From Malania oleifera (lineage: Eukaryota > Streptophyta > Magnoliopsida > Santalales > Ximeniaceae): a stretch of 64,000 bases of DNA. This document shows, piece by piece, positions 10,062-23,313 of the stretch. Each line of letters starts with the position of its first letter. Position 1 is the first letter of the stretch. The stretch spans positions 106,377,988 to 106,441,987 of the forward strand of contig NC_080423.1 of assembly GCF_029873635.1 (NCBI RefSeq), read 5' to 3'. The translations under genes were made by a program, and so were the position numbers. The notes under the pieces are model-generated. The model saw only the letters and a program-made list of their open reading frames with translations, ran no database searches and was not told the DNA's origin.

Positions 10062-12260
10062 ATGGGCGATGATCACCGAGCTAGCCGAGTGTGGGCCGAT
10101 GGGCGTGCTAACCCCTTGTTCTACCGAGGGGGCATGTAGTTTGTGGAGCGCTGGTTGGAGGTAGATGACTGCATCGTTCGTTGGATACGCAATGCAGAAT
10201 TTTATGGTATTTATTAGATTGCTCATATCCAGCTTGATTAGCATATCGTGACAGCTTTGATGGAGCGATGGAGACCCGAGATGCACACGTTCCACCTACC
10301 TCACGGGGAGGTGACCGTCACACTTCAGGACGTCGCCGTTTTGTTTGGGCTGCCGATTGATGGGCGCCCCATCACTAGTCGTACTGTCGGACCAGTAGAG
10401 GGACCTCCAGACCGCCAAGGACGACTCGCCCTACGTACTCTATGCGAGCATTTGTTAGGAGTCGTGCCACTTGACAATGAGTTAATTGGTGCACGCATTC
10501 GTATGCATTTCCTCGAGGGGGATGTGTTTCGTCAGCTCCTGACAAATGTAGATGCACAGACTATAGCATGCCACGCACGAGCCCACTTGTTGCGTTTGAT
10601 ATGTGGGGTGCTATTTTGTGACGTTTTCAGGAAGCTATGCGCATTTGATGTTCCTTCCACTCCCTACAGACCTAGAAGTGATATGCTCGTATAGTTGGGG
10701 GTCCACTACTTTGGCGTGGCTTTATAGAGAGATGTGCCGCGCTGCTCACCGCTCGAAGACACAGATTGCTGGCCTACTTTGCCTACTACAGGTTTGGGCC
10801 TGAGAGAGATTTTTGTCCTTAGCTTCTACACAGCGAGGTTTCCTACATATTCAGAGGGGCCAGGACAGTCGTCCGGTTGACCCACTCCCACTCGCATATT
10901 GGTTAGCACCAACATCATTTATCCCTTCTTATTCATTCTATAAGTACTACGGATACTAATTTGTAGTACTAGTCGTTACATTCGTAAACTTATGTTTCAT
11001 CTTATACAGATGGAAGGACGACTTGAGAGCGTCGTCGATTGCACTACACACATTGCCTTGGTATTGGTTTGAGTTGGACATATACCTTAAAGTGTAGCAC
11101 ATAGTACTTTCTTTCTTTCTTTTAGTTACGTATAGTTCGCTTAACTTTTACTTATGTTTAAGTGCAGTTCCTATGGAGGCCTTACACGAGTGAGATTCTA
11201 GTTAACCTACCTCCCCATTGTGCAGTCGGGAGTGATCTCTAGATAGCCTGAGTGCCACTTATATGCTTTCATATTATCGAGTGGTATCTCCCTGACCGAG
11301 TCATGCGGCAGTTCGGCTATCGACAGGATTCCCAACCGCTTTCTGACGTTGGGGGTAGATGTAGTTGGGGATGACCTCCATGGCATGGATGGGCGCGGTC
11401 GAGGGGTCATGGATTGGGCGACTACACATGCGATATTCGTAATTGCGTGGGAGCATCGGTGAGAGTACATCATACCAGGAGTGGCGGAGGACGGTCCGAT
11501 GTGTCCGGATGACCCATACTTCACCTGGTATAGGTCCATCACACACCGCTTTGTCGACAGGACCACTGCTGTACATTTAAGCCTTATAAGAAGATTTTAA
11601 CCCACACTTCCTTTTGTTATGTGTACATTACGATCTGCATGGGTTGACCAAATTTTTTCGTATCCTGCAAGCTACATACTACATGAGGCAGATCAGATCT
11701 CGCTAGATCTCGCTATCAACCGATTGACGAGTGCTGCATTGGACCTTATCCACGAGGACAGCCAACGGATCCCAACTTCTCGACCTGATGTACCAGCACA
11801 AAGAGGTCGACTAGCTCCAATACGAGGAGGATGACATGCCTCCTCTAATCATCCAGTGAGTCCCATCACCTCGCCATCGGTTGTACGAGCCGAGTACGTG
11901 TTCGGTCTATCAGCACTGTATGCGCCTTCCAGTGCAGTTGATATTGTGGGACCGTCCAGTAGACCGGTTGACGCCCCATCTGACTCTGGTGCCACCCCAT
12001 CGATGTCATTTTTATTAAACGACATTTTCGGTGGGGAGGAGGTCGATGCACCTACTATGCCGCCTCGTTCTCTTCTAGAGACATCATATCAGTTCTCTTC
12101 GCGTGTGCTTCGCATGGATGATGATTATGCAGTACCACTTGACGGAGATGATCCATATACAAGATGGCGGGATAGGGCACTTGATGCAGATGACCAGCAG
12201 GGAGAGAGCGCAAACGACAGCCACCACGACCCCGAAGACGACCTCGCTGCAGCACCGAGT
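10062..12260 (+). pseudogene. Plant mobile domain (PMD/MAIN-like) gene of the same element
   Basis: ATG at 10062 starts MGDDHRASRVW. The following frames give [27 protein letters not shown] and [17 protein letters not shown] (10248-10380), the signature of the PMD domain (also annotated as aminotransferase-like or PP7 long-form homologue). Later pieces are WKDDLES near 11010, CFHIIEWYLPDRVMRQFG near 11265-11330 and DPYFTWYRSITHRF near 11515-11560, followed by a low-complexity C-terminal part to about 12260. Introns and several stops break it. PMD proteins occur as host silencing factors (MAIN, MAIL1) and inside plant transposons; the location right behind a MULE transposase indicates the latter. 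Confidence 0.75.
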
Positions 12261-12274
12261 AGTATAACATTATT

Positions 12275-12405
12275 TTCATTTCATTTCTATATCATTGATT
12301 ATTTTTATTTCATTTGTATAGCATTGATTTTTTTTTTCATTTGTATATCATTGATTATTTTTATTTCATTTCTGTAGCATTTGATTATTTTCATTTCATT
12401 TGTAC
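12275..12405. repeat. Short tandem repeat, about 37-base unit
   Basis: Four degenerate units of the form CATTTSTRTAKCATTGATTATTTTTATTT follow each other just after the PMD gene. The rest of 12405-13180 is AT-rich with no gene seen. Confidence 0.7.
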
Positions 12406-13189
12406 CTTCATGTGTCTTGTGCACACTTCATATAATATTATCAAGAATGACATTTAAGAAATGTAAACTATGAAAAAAAAAAAAATTATATGATTTTATC
12501 CAACATAAGCACTATGTTTTCATTATGGATTTTAAAAAGTTGTTTCTTATTTATTTCATGTTGAAATTTATAAAATAAAAATAAAAATATTTGCACCATC
12601 ATATATTCTATGATGCCTACTTATATTTATCTTAAGTTACCAATCCTTACATTGTGTTGCAATTTAAATATACTTATGGTTTGAAGTTATTTGTATAAAT
12701 GGACTTTTATGAAGTTTTGTTTATAAGATATTTTCATACTTTTATGTATAAAATATGTATGCCGGAGTGAGATGTGAAATGTACACAAAAAGTGAAGGAA
12801 AGAACATGGCTAACCTAAGACCTTAGATCTCTACAATATATATGTGCATTCTCATAATTTTTTATTTTTTTTTTAAATTTGACTATTGCAATGAATAACA
12901 TTTAATCCATTTATATTATTTTTAGAAGTATTATAAGTAAAGAAAAAAAAAAATCCTAAAGCATGATAATTGTTAAAGAAGAAGAAATTAAAAATTTTCA
13001 TACATATGATTTTTGCTTAGTTCTATATGTTTGAACATTAAATTAGATTAACAATTCATTCAATTAAATAGAAAAATATTTTATAATTTTTTTTAAAAAT
13101 TATAAATTAAAACACATTTTGAGTTATTAACTTCAAATTAGAATATTTTGTCCTTTTAATTCGTATAATACATTTTTAATTTAAAATAT

Positions 13190-13415
13190 ATACCTGGTAA
13201 ATCTTGTAAGACCAACCTGCGAGATTTAATTGACAGGGCTGCCCAGTTTCTGATGCATGTTTAAATTTTGCAGGACCAATCTGTGAAATTTAATTGACAG
13301 GATTGCCCAATTTCTGGCGCATATTTAAATCTCACAGGACGAAATTGTGAGATTTGCTTGATCATAACTTTTATGTTTATGACAAATCTCGTAACACCAA
13401 ATTGCGAGATTGCGT
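13190..13415. repeat. Array of four inverted-repeat units (AAATCTCGCA...TGCGAGATTT)
   Basis: Four units near 13197, 13263, 13325 and 13384, about 62 bases apart, each consist of AAATCTYGYA-RGACCAA-N-TGYGAGATTT, so each can fold on itself. The spacers share GACAGGRYTGCCCARTTTCTG. They lie 3' of the MULE/PMD block and may belong to its end; no matching copy is visible near 7.4 kb. Confidence 0.65.
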
Positions 13416-13536
13416 AAGTATTAGACTGGAAAATTTTTTCATAAATAGAGTATTTTTTAATATTTTATTTAAATTAATAATAAACGGAAAAAACTATGTA
13501 AATGGGCGTTTTGCGTGATGACAAGACAATGTCATC

Positions 13537-13599
13537 CACGTGGCATGTTACGCTAACATCACTGCACGTGACAAATCCAACCGTATGCCTTTCCACGTG
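13537..13599. promoter_or_regulatory. Three evenly spaced G-boxes (CACGTG)
   Basis: CACGTG occurs at 13537-13542, 13565-13570 and 13594-13599, i.e. 28 and 29 bases apart. G-boxes bind plant bZIP and bHLH factors. The sequence around them is GC-richer than its surroundings, but no coding region follows in either direction within 1.5 kb, so it may be a stranded promoter fragment. Confidence 0.45.
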
Positions 13600-13619
13600 T
13601 CAACAGCGACAAGAGGGAG

Positions 13620-15055
13620 ACACCGGGACAAAGGGTGAAAGGAGCGAAATGCAAAGGTCTGGAATCGCAGAGAGATAGCACGTACGGTTCAGACTGTACA
13701 GTACAAGAAATTGAATATTAAAAAAAAATAATAATTGGACCGACCGAATTAGCTTGGCCATCAGAATTTCACTTACCGAAAAGAAAAGCCAAAGGCCACA
13801 TGCGTTGATTGTAAGGACGACCTTTCCACCTGTTCCACACCATGCATTTGTCTTCTACTCCTCCTTTTTATTTATTTATTTATTTATTTAAATTATAAAA
13901 TATTAAACCTTCAAAATTTGATGAAAAAAAATATACATTTATTGAAAATTTAAAATTTTATAAATTATTATAAAAGCTTTTATTAAAATTTTGAGCAAAA
14001 AATTTGACAAAAAGATAATGACTTCTCCCGAGATTTCAAAAATTCCAAACTTCCTCTGAAGTTTTAAGAATTGTAAAGCCTTTTAAAAAGATACAAACCC
14101 CCTCATTGTATTTTATAAAAAGATAATTTTTTTGAAGGAATGTTTTTATCTTTTTGACAAACCTCATGAGAGGTTTCTAATATCTTTGAAACCTTAGAAA
14201 AAAATCTGTGTCTTTTTTGAAACCATAGGAAATATCTGTGTCTCTTTGACAAATCCTAAGATAGTGAGTGTCTTTTGACCTATATTTTTATACGTTTATT
14301 AAAACGATTGTTCTCTTTTTATATTTAGTAAACTTATATCTCTCTAATACACATTCTAACGTCTTTATCAAAATGACTTACACTTTTGTATAGAATTTAC
14401 TCACATGATACTATTATAGGATGGTTTTGATGCCAAATATAATGGTCTTAGACTCAATTTAGATAAAGTATTGTTTATTTTAACCTATTAACCTTACGAG
14501 TTTTGTCTTATAAAAACAACTCACTTAATTGAAATTCAAACTCTCTTTATAAGTTTAAGATCTCTCCAATAAATATGCAATATAAGACCATGATACTAAT
14601 AAATTATTAGTGAAACTTTATTCGTGACTCTTTTCTTACTAGTACTTATAATTATTGATACAATTTGATTTTACTTGGTGATTTTGCTTAGTCATGAACA
14701 CTTATCTTTTTGGCAGTAATAATTACCTATGACTTTATGACTTTGATATGCTTTTATCATATAAACTCTCATTTTACAATGATGTTTTGTGTGATCTCTT
14801 TAGACATATATTAAGAACTTGGCTATAAGGATGACTAGGTTTTATTTTATAAAACAATTTTGATATATACAATATAAAATTATGAGGTGCATGTAAACTT
14901 CATCATTCCTAATTAAATTTAGGCTAAGAAGATTGCAGTTATCATGTCTAAATATTTCTCACCTAAATAGTAGAATATTTAATTTATAGTATTTAAGTAA
15001 GAGAAGATGAAACAACTTTTAACCTGCATTTTAAGCTAGTCACTTGAATAAAATC
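13620..15055. other. AT-rich intergenic stretch, no gene seen
   Basis: Contains a (TTTA)n run near 13868-13890 and degenerate dispersed-repeat sequence near 13990-14280 like that at 6.8 kb. No supported gene or RNA was found. Confidence 0.5.
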
Positions 15056-15059
15056 TTTA

Positions 15060-15532
15060 TTACCTTTTAAAATATTATCCACAAAAAATTGACCCAATAA
15101 TTTCCACAACCACTCATTATATATATATTGAAGATATTGTATTTATATAAATTTATAGAAAATTTTAGTAATGTAAGGAATCGTAATTGAGAGAGTTAAA
15201 CTTGATAATCAAGAAATTAATAACATTAATAGATTTAGATATCTTAGATTTATTATGTAACTTGAATGAAAAATTGAAAAAATGAAGTACATAAAATTAA
15301 AACAAGTTGGGTAAAGTAGAGGAGTGGATCATGTGTGTTCTATAATCATATGATACCTGTTAAGCAGCGAAGTGCCTAAAATTAGCATGAAGAAATGGTT
15401 ATAATCTTAAAGAATAACAACAAATAAAACTTATTCAGTTCCTAAATAATAGTAACAAATAAAGTTGATTCAGTTCCTAAAAAATAACAACAAATAAAAC
15501 TGATTTAACTTCATGAGTCATGCCAGTCAACA
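15060..15532 (-). repeat. Probable 3' LTR of copia element 1
   Basis: The purine tract AAGGAGGAG on - is followed by TGTTGACTGGCATG beginning at 15532, immediately after the pol end. The LTR contains a duplicated unit of about 60 bases with TAGGAACTGAAT and TTTATTTGTT (15420-15505). Its far end is a guess, as there is no second LTR to compare. Confidence 0.5.
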
Positions 15533-15773
15533 CTCCTCCTTGATTCTGGAGCTGCTGCATACACCAAACTTCTGCCTCAAGAATTCATATATAATCTTTG
15601 GAAGTGTCTTTGTTAGGATATCAACACTTTGATTTTTTGTTTTGCAGTAGATCAATTGCACTTCTCCTTCCATTTGTACATCTCTTAGAAGATAAAATTT
15701 TATTTTGAAATGTTTTGTTTTGTCATTGAACACTGAATTATTATCAATTGAAATTGCAGCTTGGTTATCCACA
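15527..15773 (-). pseudogene. Copia 1 RNase H C-terminal piece
   Basis: Reads DNQAAISIDNNSVFNDKTKHFKIK..., then QLIYCKTKNQSVDILTK, the standard end of copia RNase H. It is cut at its 5' side by the insertion beginning at 15774; the matching upstream half is at 30908-31630. The frame stays open across this piece. Confidence 0.9.
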
Positions 15774-16763
15774 TGTAACGCCCCGAACCCGAAAACCCAA
15801 TCTGCCGTGTTATACCTGAATAAATCGTGCTTCGTGTGTAGAGACCCGAAGGATTATAGTAATTAAATAATAAAAGAAAAGAGAGAAAAGGAAAATTTCA
15901 AGAGGGACTTAGAAGGGTCTCATCGATGAACGCAGAGCGCTCGTCGACGAGAAGCCTTCTTGGGCTCGTCGACGTGGACTCGTGTCTCGTCGACGAGAAC
16001 TTACTGAGAGGGGTTTAGCAGAGCCTAAAGTTCATCGACGAGGGTTACGAGTTCGTCGACGAACTCCCTTCATGGACTCGTCGACGAGGTGACGGGTCTC
16101 GTTGATGAATCCGCATTTTATAAATATGCTTAACTCAGATTTCAGCGAACTTTTTCATGCAGCAATCTTCTCTTTCTCTCTCTCTCTCTCTAAAATTGTC
16201 TTCTCTACCTTCTCTCTAGATTTTCGGTTTCGTTCTTTGCCAGTTCGATGATCGAAAACCGCCACGTTACTCTTGGAAAGATTCTCTTCAAGTCTGCTGG
16301 AGTAGATTATTAGTTAGGCCAATTTAGACACCATCACAAAATCAGGGTAAGTAAATTATTTGGATATTTTTAGTATTACCAAGTTTATTTAAGTTAGATT
16401 TTGTATTATATGAGGATATACAAGAGTTTTGTGAAGTAACATTGGGGTGTTGTATTTTTAGGATTAGGACATTTTTGTGACCCTATAGGTATGTGTTGAG
16501 GACCCCAGCGGGTATCTTTCCAGGAGCTCAAGTAAATTATAGTTTAGAAATGTTGGATATGTGGAGTTGGAGAAAATATGAATGTGATAATTATTATGGT
16601 AAATTCAGTTGCGTGACTGAGAATTATATGAGTGTTATTTCAGGGTGTTGAAAATTATGAATGTCGCATGCGTGAGATTATTAAATAATATCTAGAATTA
16701 GATAGTGAGGTAAGGGGAATACATGTTATGTCGACTTTATTAGACACTCTACCAGTATAAAAT

Positions 16764-18711
16764 TGTGACAACCCAAATAAAAATGAAATTTAAATAATAA
16801 AGAGGAAGGGAAATGGAAACAGTAACAGAAGGAGGAAGTTGACTTCGTTGACGAATACAGAAGATTCGTCGACGAGGGTTTAACAGAATTCGTTGACGAA
16901 GAAATATCGAGAGAGGTTTTGAGCCGACTGAATTTCGTCAACGAAATTATTAAAGGATTCGTCAACGAATGACGTGGCTCGTCGACGAATCTAGTTCTAT
17001 AAATATAGAAAAATCCGGATTTTACTTCACAATTAAGCCATCTTTCATTTTCTCTCTCTCCCCTTCGGTCCTCTCTTTCTATCTCTCTCATTGATTTTGG
17101 GCCAGATTTACGCCAGATCGACAATCCGAAGTCACCATGACGCTCCTGGGGAAGTTCTCTCCAAATCTGCCGGAGCGGATTGTTGGTGAAAGCATGTTGG
17201 AAATCATCCCTAAGTTAAGGTAAGATTTTTTAAGCCAAATTTGACCTTACGGTAGTTATAGGAAATGATGTACACGTAGAAATATTGAAGTTTAGTACTG
17301 TGAGTTTTCATTTTCAGGGTCTTGATTAGGAAATCCTACTGGTGTTAGACTAGAATATTTTAAGGGCTTTCTCAGTAGTCAGGTAAGGGAATAAACTAAA
17401 GCAGTTATTTTTCATTCAAATTACTACTATTTATGAGCAAACTAATTTCCTGAAAATATGTATGATATTAGCATATTATGGAATTAATGCACGTTTGGGA
17501 AAAATACTGTTATTATGTTGAAACGTGTATATATGTATGAGATGCCAGAAATCATGATTTTCAAATGCAATGTATAGTTTTATACAGCAAATGTGTGGCA
17601 TGAATATTATTTTACATGGAGAAATATTATGATATGATAATGATATGAATGCAGTATGATTTGAGAAGTTATGGAAATATATAGTATATTATGATTCTGA
17701 TAAATGCATGATAAAAGGATTATTTTCAGAATGACATATTTATGTATGATTTCAGCGCGAGGCCGTATTTACGTATGATCGGCACAATGCCGTATTTATG
17801 AAATATTCGGCACGAGGCCATAATTATGAGATTATGAAAGATGCTATACTATCATGTACTATATGTTATAAGAACCCGGATGTTAGTTTAGTTCAGTTCA
17901 AGAACTCGGTACCGTAACTATATAGATCAGATATCTATGTTCAGATTAGTGCTAACCACTCAACGAGGGGGTGGAAGATGGATAGTCGATGTGGTTTTTA
18001 GTAGAGTGTGGATGTCCACCTGGCAGTCCGGACCAGGATGTGGCGGGCCCATCGTACTTACAGACATATTTGATTAGATAGTGGTCGACCAGCCATTGTT
18101 GGGTCTCGCCTTTGAGCTGCACAACCCGTCATGGGGGGTAATACATGACATTAACTAACTATTCATCCTGGGTGTGTTTTCAGTATTATTAGTTATAACA
18201 TATGTTTTTTGTACGCTATGATTTATTAATAAATATGAAAGTATATGAGAATTTAGTATGTTATGATGAATGTTTACCGATATATGAAATGTACTATATA
18301 TGTATAATTGCCTTAAATATTTATGTTGTCACACAGCTGTATTTAGTTTATTTTCCCTTACTGAGAAGTGTCTCACACCCGAACTAAATATATTTTTCAG
18401 GAGACCCTGAGTGGCCGGCGGGTCGTAGCCGTCGTGGAGTCAGTGGTATTACCCCGCTAGGAGAGTGAAATTTTTTACTAGGGTCAGAATTATTTTGTGT
18501 TTGATCCTAGAGTTATTTTGATGTTTATGAGGATGTATATAAAATACAGTATTATGATGTTGTAGTATTATGTTTATGGATGGATGATTTAGATTTTATG
18601 CTTACTGCTGCTTAGGTTTCCACTGTGATTGACAGGTGTTTACCCACAGGTTCAGGTCGACTTTTCTATTTATTATATTACATTTTATATTAAGAAATTG
18701 AGTTTGTTACA
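16764..18711 (+). mobile_element. Solo gypsy-type LTR A (1948 bp)
   Basis: TGTGACAACCC...GTTTGTTACA with target duplication AAAAT at 16759-16763 and 18712-18716. Six variants of TTCGTCGACGAA lie at 16845-16990. TATAAATA is at 16998-17005. Splice-like sites: donor AAG|GTAAGA at 17220, acceptor TTTTCAG ending 17318, donor CAG|GTAAGG at 17383, acceptor TTTTTCAG ending 18400, preceded by the conserved block at 18358-18376. The ORF on the opposite strand over the palindromes is chance. Confidence 0.92.
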
Positions 18712-19490
18712 AAAATAGTATTTGATCAAAGCATGAAAATTATACAATTTTACGGAATATATTTATATGGAATTTTATTTAGTGGTGTGGCATGAGAATT
18801 ACTGTTATATTATTCATTATTCAAACAGAGTACAAAATTATGCTTATATATAGTTTTTACAGAAACATGTTATACAATTTTACAGAAACATGATTATATA
18901 GCCTACAATATTATGAAACATAACTTATAGAGTTTTATATACAGAGTTATGACTATATAAATTTATACAGAACTACAATTTATATGATATACTGTATTTT
19001 ACAGAATTATGATTACATAGTATATTTTAAAACAAGATTATACAATATTTTACAGAATTGATTATGTAGTGTTTTTATTAACATGATTATACATAAATAT
19101 ACAGATGCATGATTATATAGAATTTTATAGAACCATGACATATAGAAATATAAATTATACAGACTATAAAGTCATGACATATAGAATACAAAATTACAGT
19201 TACAGAATATACAAATATATAGTTATTACAGCATCATGACTATACAGTTGATACAGAATCGTGGTTACTACAGAAATATAGAATCATGGTAAAACAGTTA
19301 GATTTATATAGAAATATTAATATACAGTATTAGACCCCAATGGAACATAACAGTTTACAGAGCACGGTACTGTTGCGATACAGTATAAACAATGCAACCA
19401 TACATCTCAAATAGAGTATGATACATCTAATTGTGCCCTTAAGTAGAGTTTTGAGCTCCCTGACGTCCGGACCAGGTGGAGTGGGTCTTT

Positions 19491-21504
19491 TGTGATAACC
19501 CGAAGAATAATAACATTTAAATAATGATTAAGAGGGTGGAAAATGGAGACAGTACAGAAGGAGGAAGTTGACGACATTGCACTTTGTAAGGAATAACTGA
19601 GAGAAGTTATCAGGGTCTCATCGACGAACACAGGGGATTCGTCGATGAGGGTATAAGAGGACCTCGTCGACGAAAGCAAGATTCGTCAACAAGGTGATAC
19701 CGAGAGAGGTTTTGAGTAGTCTGAATTTCGTCGAAGAAATTATTAAAGGACTCGTCGACGAATGACGTGGCTTGTCGACGAATCCAGTCCTATAAATATA
19801 AAAAATCCAGATTTTTACTTCACCATTAAGAAATCTCTCATTCTCTCTCTCTCTCTCTCTCTACGATTTCTCTCTCTTCTCTCTTTGATTTCATGCTGAA
19901 TCGACGCTCCTGGGGAAGTTCTCTCCAAATATGCCGGAGCGGATCGTCGGTGAAAACCAGTTGGAAGTCATCCCTAAGTTTAGGTAAGACTTTTAAAGCC
20001 AAATTTGATCTTACGGAAGTTATAGAAAATGATATACACGTGAAAATACTGAAATTTGGTACTGAGAGTTTTCATTTTCAGGGTATTGATAAGGAAACCT
20101 TACGGGTGTTAGACTAGGATATTTTAGGGGCTTTCTCAGTAGCCAAGTAAGGGAATAAATTAAAGCAATTATTTTCACGCAAATTACTATTATTTATGAG
20201 CAAATTGATTTTCTAAAATTATGTACGATATTTGAATGTTATGGAGTAAATGCATTTTTGGGGAAAATACTACTGTTGTACGAGAATTATGGTTTTTGAA
20301 TGAAATGTATGATTTATCCAACTTTGTGTGGCATGAATGTTATTTTTCATGAAAAGTGTTATGATATGGAAGATTTTACGAGCAAAGCATGTTTTCAATT
20401 ATTATGAAAAGATACGTTATGTTATGATAATTTTGACAAATACATGATAATTGATTTATTTTCAGAATGTATATACTTGAAATGATTCCAGCGCGAGGCC
20501 GTGTATATATATGAAATGATTCTGGTGCGAGGCCGTGTAGATATATGAAACGTTTTCGGCACAAGACCGTATTTATGAAATGTTCAGCACAAGGCCGTAT
20601 TTATGAAATAATGGGCACGAGGCTGCTATAATATCATGTATTATATGTTATCAGAACCCGGATGTTAGTTTAATTCAGTTTCAGGAGCTCAATACGGTAG
20701 CTATATAGATCAAATATCTATGTTCAGACTTGTGCTAACCACCCCACGAGGGGGTGGGAGATGGATAGTCGATGTGACTTTCAGTGTAGAGTTGTAAACG
20801 TCCACCTGGTAGTCTGGACCAAGGTGTGGTGGGCCCATCGTACTTATAGACATTTTTGGCTCGGAAGTGGTCGGCCAGCCATTGTCGGGTCCTGCCTTCG
20901 GGCTGCACAACCCGTCATGGAGGGTAATACATGACATTAGCTAGCTATTCATCCTAGGTATGTTTTCAGTATTATTAGCTATCACAAATGTTTTATGAAC
21001 GTTATGATTCATTAATAAATATGAAAGTATATGAGGATTCAGTATAATATGATGAATGTTTACAGATATATGAAATGTACTGTATATGTATAATTGCATT
21101 AAATGTTCATGTTGCCACACAACTGTATTTAGTTTATTTTCCCTTACTGAGAAGTGTCTCACTCCTAAACCTAATTAATTTTTCAGGAGACCCTGAGAGA
21201 CCGGCGGGTCGTGGCCGCCGTTGAGCTTATTAAGTTAGCCCACTAGGAGGGTAAGGTTTTGTAGTAGGATCAGGATTATTTTTTGTTGTACGATCCTAGG
21301 GTTATTTTGATGTTTTGGAGGATGTATGTAAATACAGTATTTTGATGATGTAGTAAACTTTGTCATTATGTTTTATATTTGGATGATTGAGACTTTATAC
21401 TAACTGCTGCTTAGGTTTTCGTTGTTTATGTCAGGTTATCCCCGCCACCCATGGGTTCGGGTTGAGATTATTATTATTTATGTTAAATTAAGCAGGTTGT
21501 TACA
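19491..21504 (+). mobile_element. Solo gypsy-type LTR B (2014 bp)
   Basis: TGTGATAACCCG...GGTTGTTACA with target duplication TCTTT at 19486-19490 and 21505-21509. About seven palindrome variants lie at 19615-19785 and TATAAATA at 19791-19798. Splice-like sites are at 19984 (donor), 20081 (acceptor), 20147 (donor, CAA|GTAAGG) and 21186 (acceptor). The conserved block is at 21144-21162. It is clearly the closest relative of A in this window. Confidence 0.92.
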
Positions 21505-22053
21505 TCTTTCGTGCTATAAGAATCTAGATATGCATATAGTTAGGCTAGCACTGAAAGACCAATCAGTGTTTAGCCCCGCTTACGGGCTGCACAATCTAGT
21601 CATGAAGGGGTAAGTCATGACATATAGTCATATCCAAAGGGAAGTTTACAGATTTATGTTTATGCATAGTACACATAGAAAACAAAGATTACTTATTATA
21701 GATAAAAGTACTTTTGAATAGATAACTCATAAATTTTCATATTCTAAATGACTTAAGCATGTGTTATTATACAAATGTTTTTCTTGATGTATATCATATA
21801 CATTATTAAGTAAATGATATGTTGCCAATTAACTTATATGCCAAACACTGGTAATAACATATTTCTCTTTACTGAGAGGTGTCTCACCCCAACATTATTA
21901 AACATTTCAGGTAATCCAGAGAGGCGAGCAGGGTTGGCTCAGAGGTAGAGGTGGGGTTGAGTCAACGTAGTTTTGGGGTGAGTTTTGGGCTGATCTATGG
22001 AGCCCACATTATTTTTGATACTTTTGGGAAGTGTTATGTATATATGTGTATGA

Positions 22054-22186
22054 GTACAATTAGGTATATAGTACTCCAATATTGTATTTTGGAATATGTT
22101 GGATATGTATGTACTTCTAAGTACAACTAGGTATATAGTACTCCAATATTGTATTTTGGAATATGTTGGATATGTATGTACTTCTA
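22054..22186. repeat. 67-bp tandem duplication inside LTR F
   Basis: The unit around TAGGTATATAGTACTCCAAT occurs twice head to tail with very few differences, which suggests a recent slip or unequal exchange. Confidence 0.8.
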
Positions 22187-23313
22187 CTGCTTAGGAGTTA
22201 TATGAAATGCACAGGTTACCAAGGTCCCGCTCTGGGTCGTGATGATGATAGCTATGCTCATGCAAGGTATTAGAAATTATATTGATATAGAAAAAAAAAA
22301 AAAAAGGATGAAAATTTCAGGTCGTTACATCGTGGCGCCCCGAACCTGCCTGGTGGGACCCAAGTGCCACGTCATCCATTCATTTACCTGATACCTACCA
22401 TTCTATCATCAATTACACAGCGAAAAACATAAATATAATCCTCCAACAATAAAATACCAGAGTTTCAAACTATAAAATCCCAAATAATCCATCCATCAAC
22501 CTGTATATACATATATATACATATCTCCAACATCCAGTATTCACAACCATTCATAACTTAGAAAACTTAAAACATAAAACATAAATCTTAGATATAACCC
22601 AAAATATAATCGCAAGTTTATACTCATTTTCTCAAAAATGTTGTAACAACTCCGAGCTTTTTAAGCTCAATCACGTAGAGGTCCTAAAAAAAGATAGATT
22701 TGTATTCGGGTGAGACACATCTCAGTAAGGGAAGAAACAATATATTAAATCAGCGTATGGCCAACATGAGGTTTGTAAATAACATATAAAATCATCATTT
22801 GCATTTAATCATAATTTCTAAAATCCTTTCCTGAGCCTGATCAAACACATATAAGGTATTTTACCAACAAGATTTCCTAAGAATTTAGGTGATTACCCGC
22901 CCATACAAGTAGCACCCCTCTACTCTGATACTTTAGGCAACCAATGGTCACAGCTGAAGCATATTAGGACACTTACATTACTCAGTAAGCCCTCAAGTGA
23001 GAAAGTAATCTTGTACTCACACAGTTCATACAAAAGTTTACCAACAAAGACTCCTGAGAATAAGGAAATTTACCCGCCCATATAAGTAATTTCCCTCTGT
23101 CCTAATATGTTATGTAGTCTACTGTTACATCTGATACCTACTAGGGCACTTTCCTTTCTCAGCAAGCCCTCGGGCAAAGAGTTTGCCCCGTCCATAACAC
23201 GTATAGTCACTCCCCGAACCCGCAGGTGGGTCCCAGGTGTGAATTTAGTAACCTAACTTGCCTCTGTATCAATTTATAACATACCTGATACAATACAAAT
23301 AGAGGGTCCGACC

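Larger units (their letters stand above)
15837..22329 (+). mobile_element. Solo gypsy-type LTR F, carrying solo LTRs A and B
   Basis: TGTAGAGACCCG...GGTCGTTACA, flanked by TCGTG at 15832-15836 and 22330-22334. Its own sequence is 15837-16763, 18717-19490 and 21510-22329 (about 2521 bp). Eight TCGTCGACGA-type words lie at 15925-16110, then TATAAATA at 16119-16126 and a donor-like CAGG|GTAAGT at 16347. The conserved block is at 21869-21887 and ATTTCAG at 21904-21910 is a likely acceptor. Its start closely matches that of LTR G, so the two belong to one family. Confidence 0.9.

Noticed and set aside
16726-17124. 132-codon frame on - in LTR A
   Set aside because: Runs through palindromic repeats and CT-rich leader; similar chance frames recur in other LTRs at the same place.
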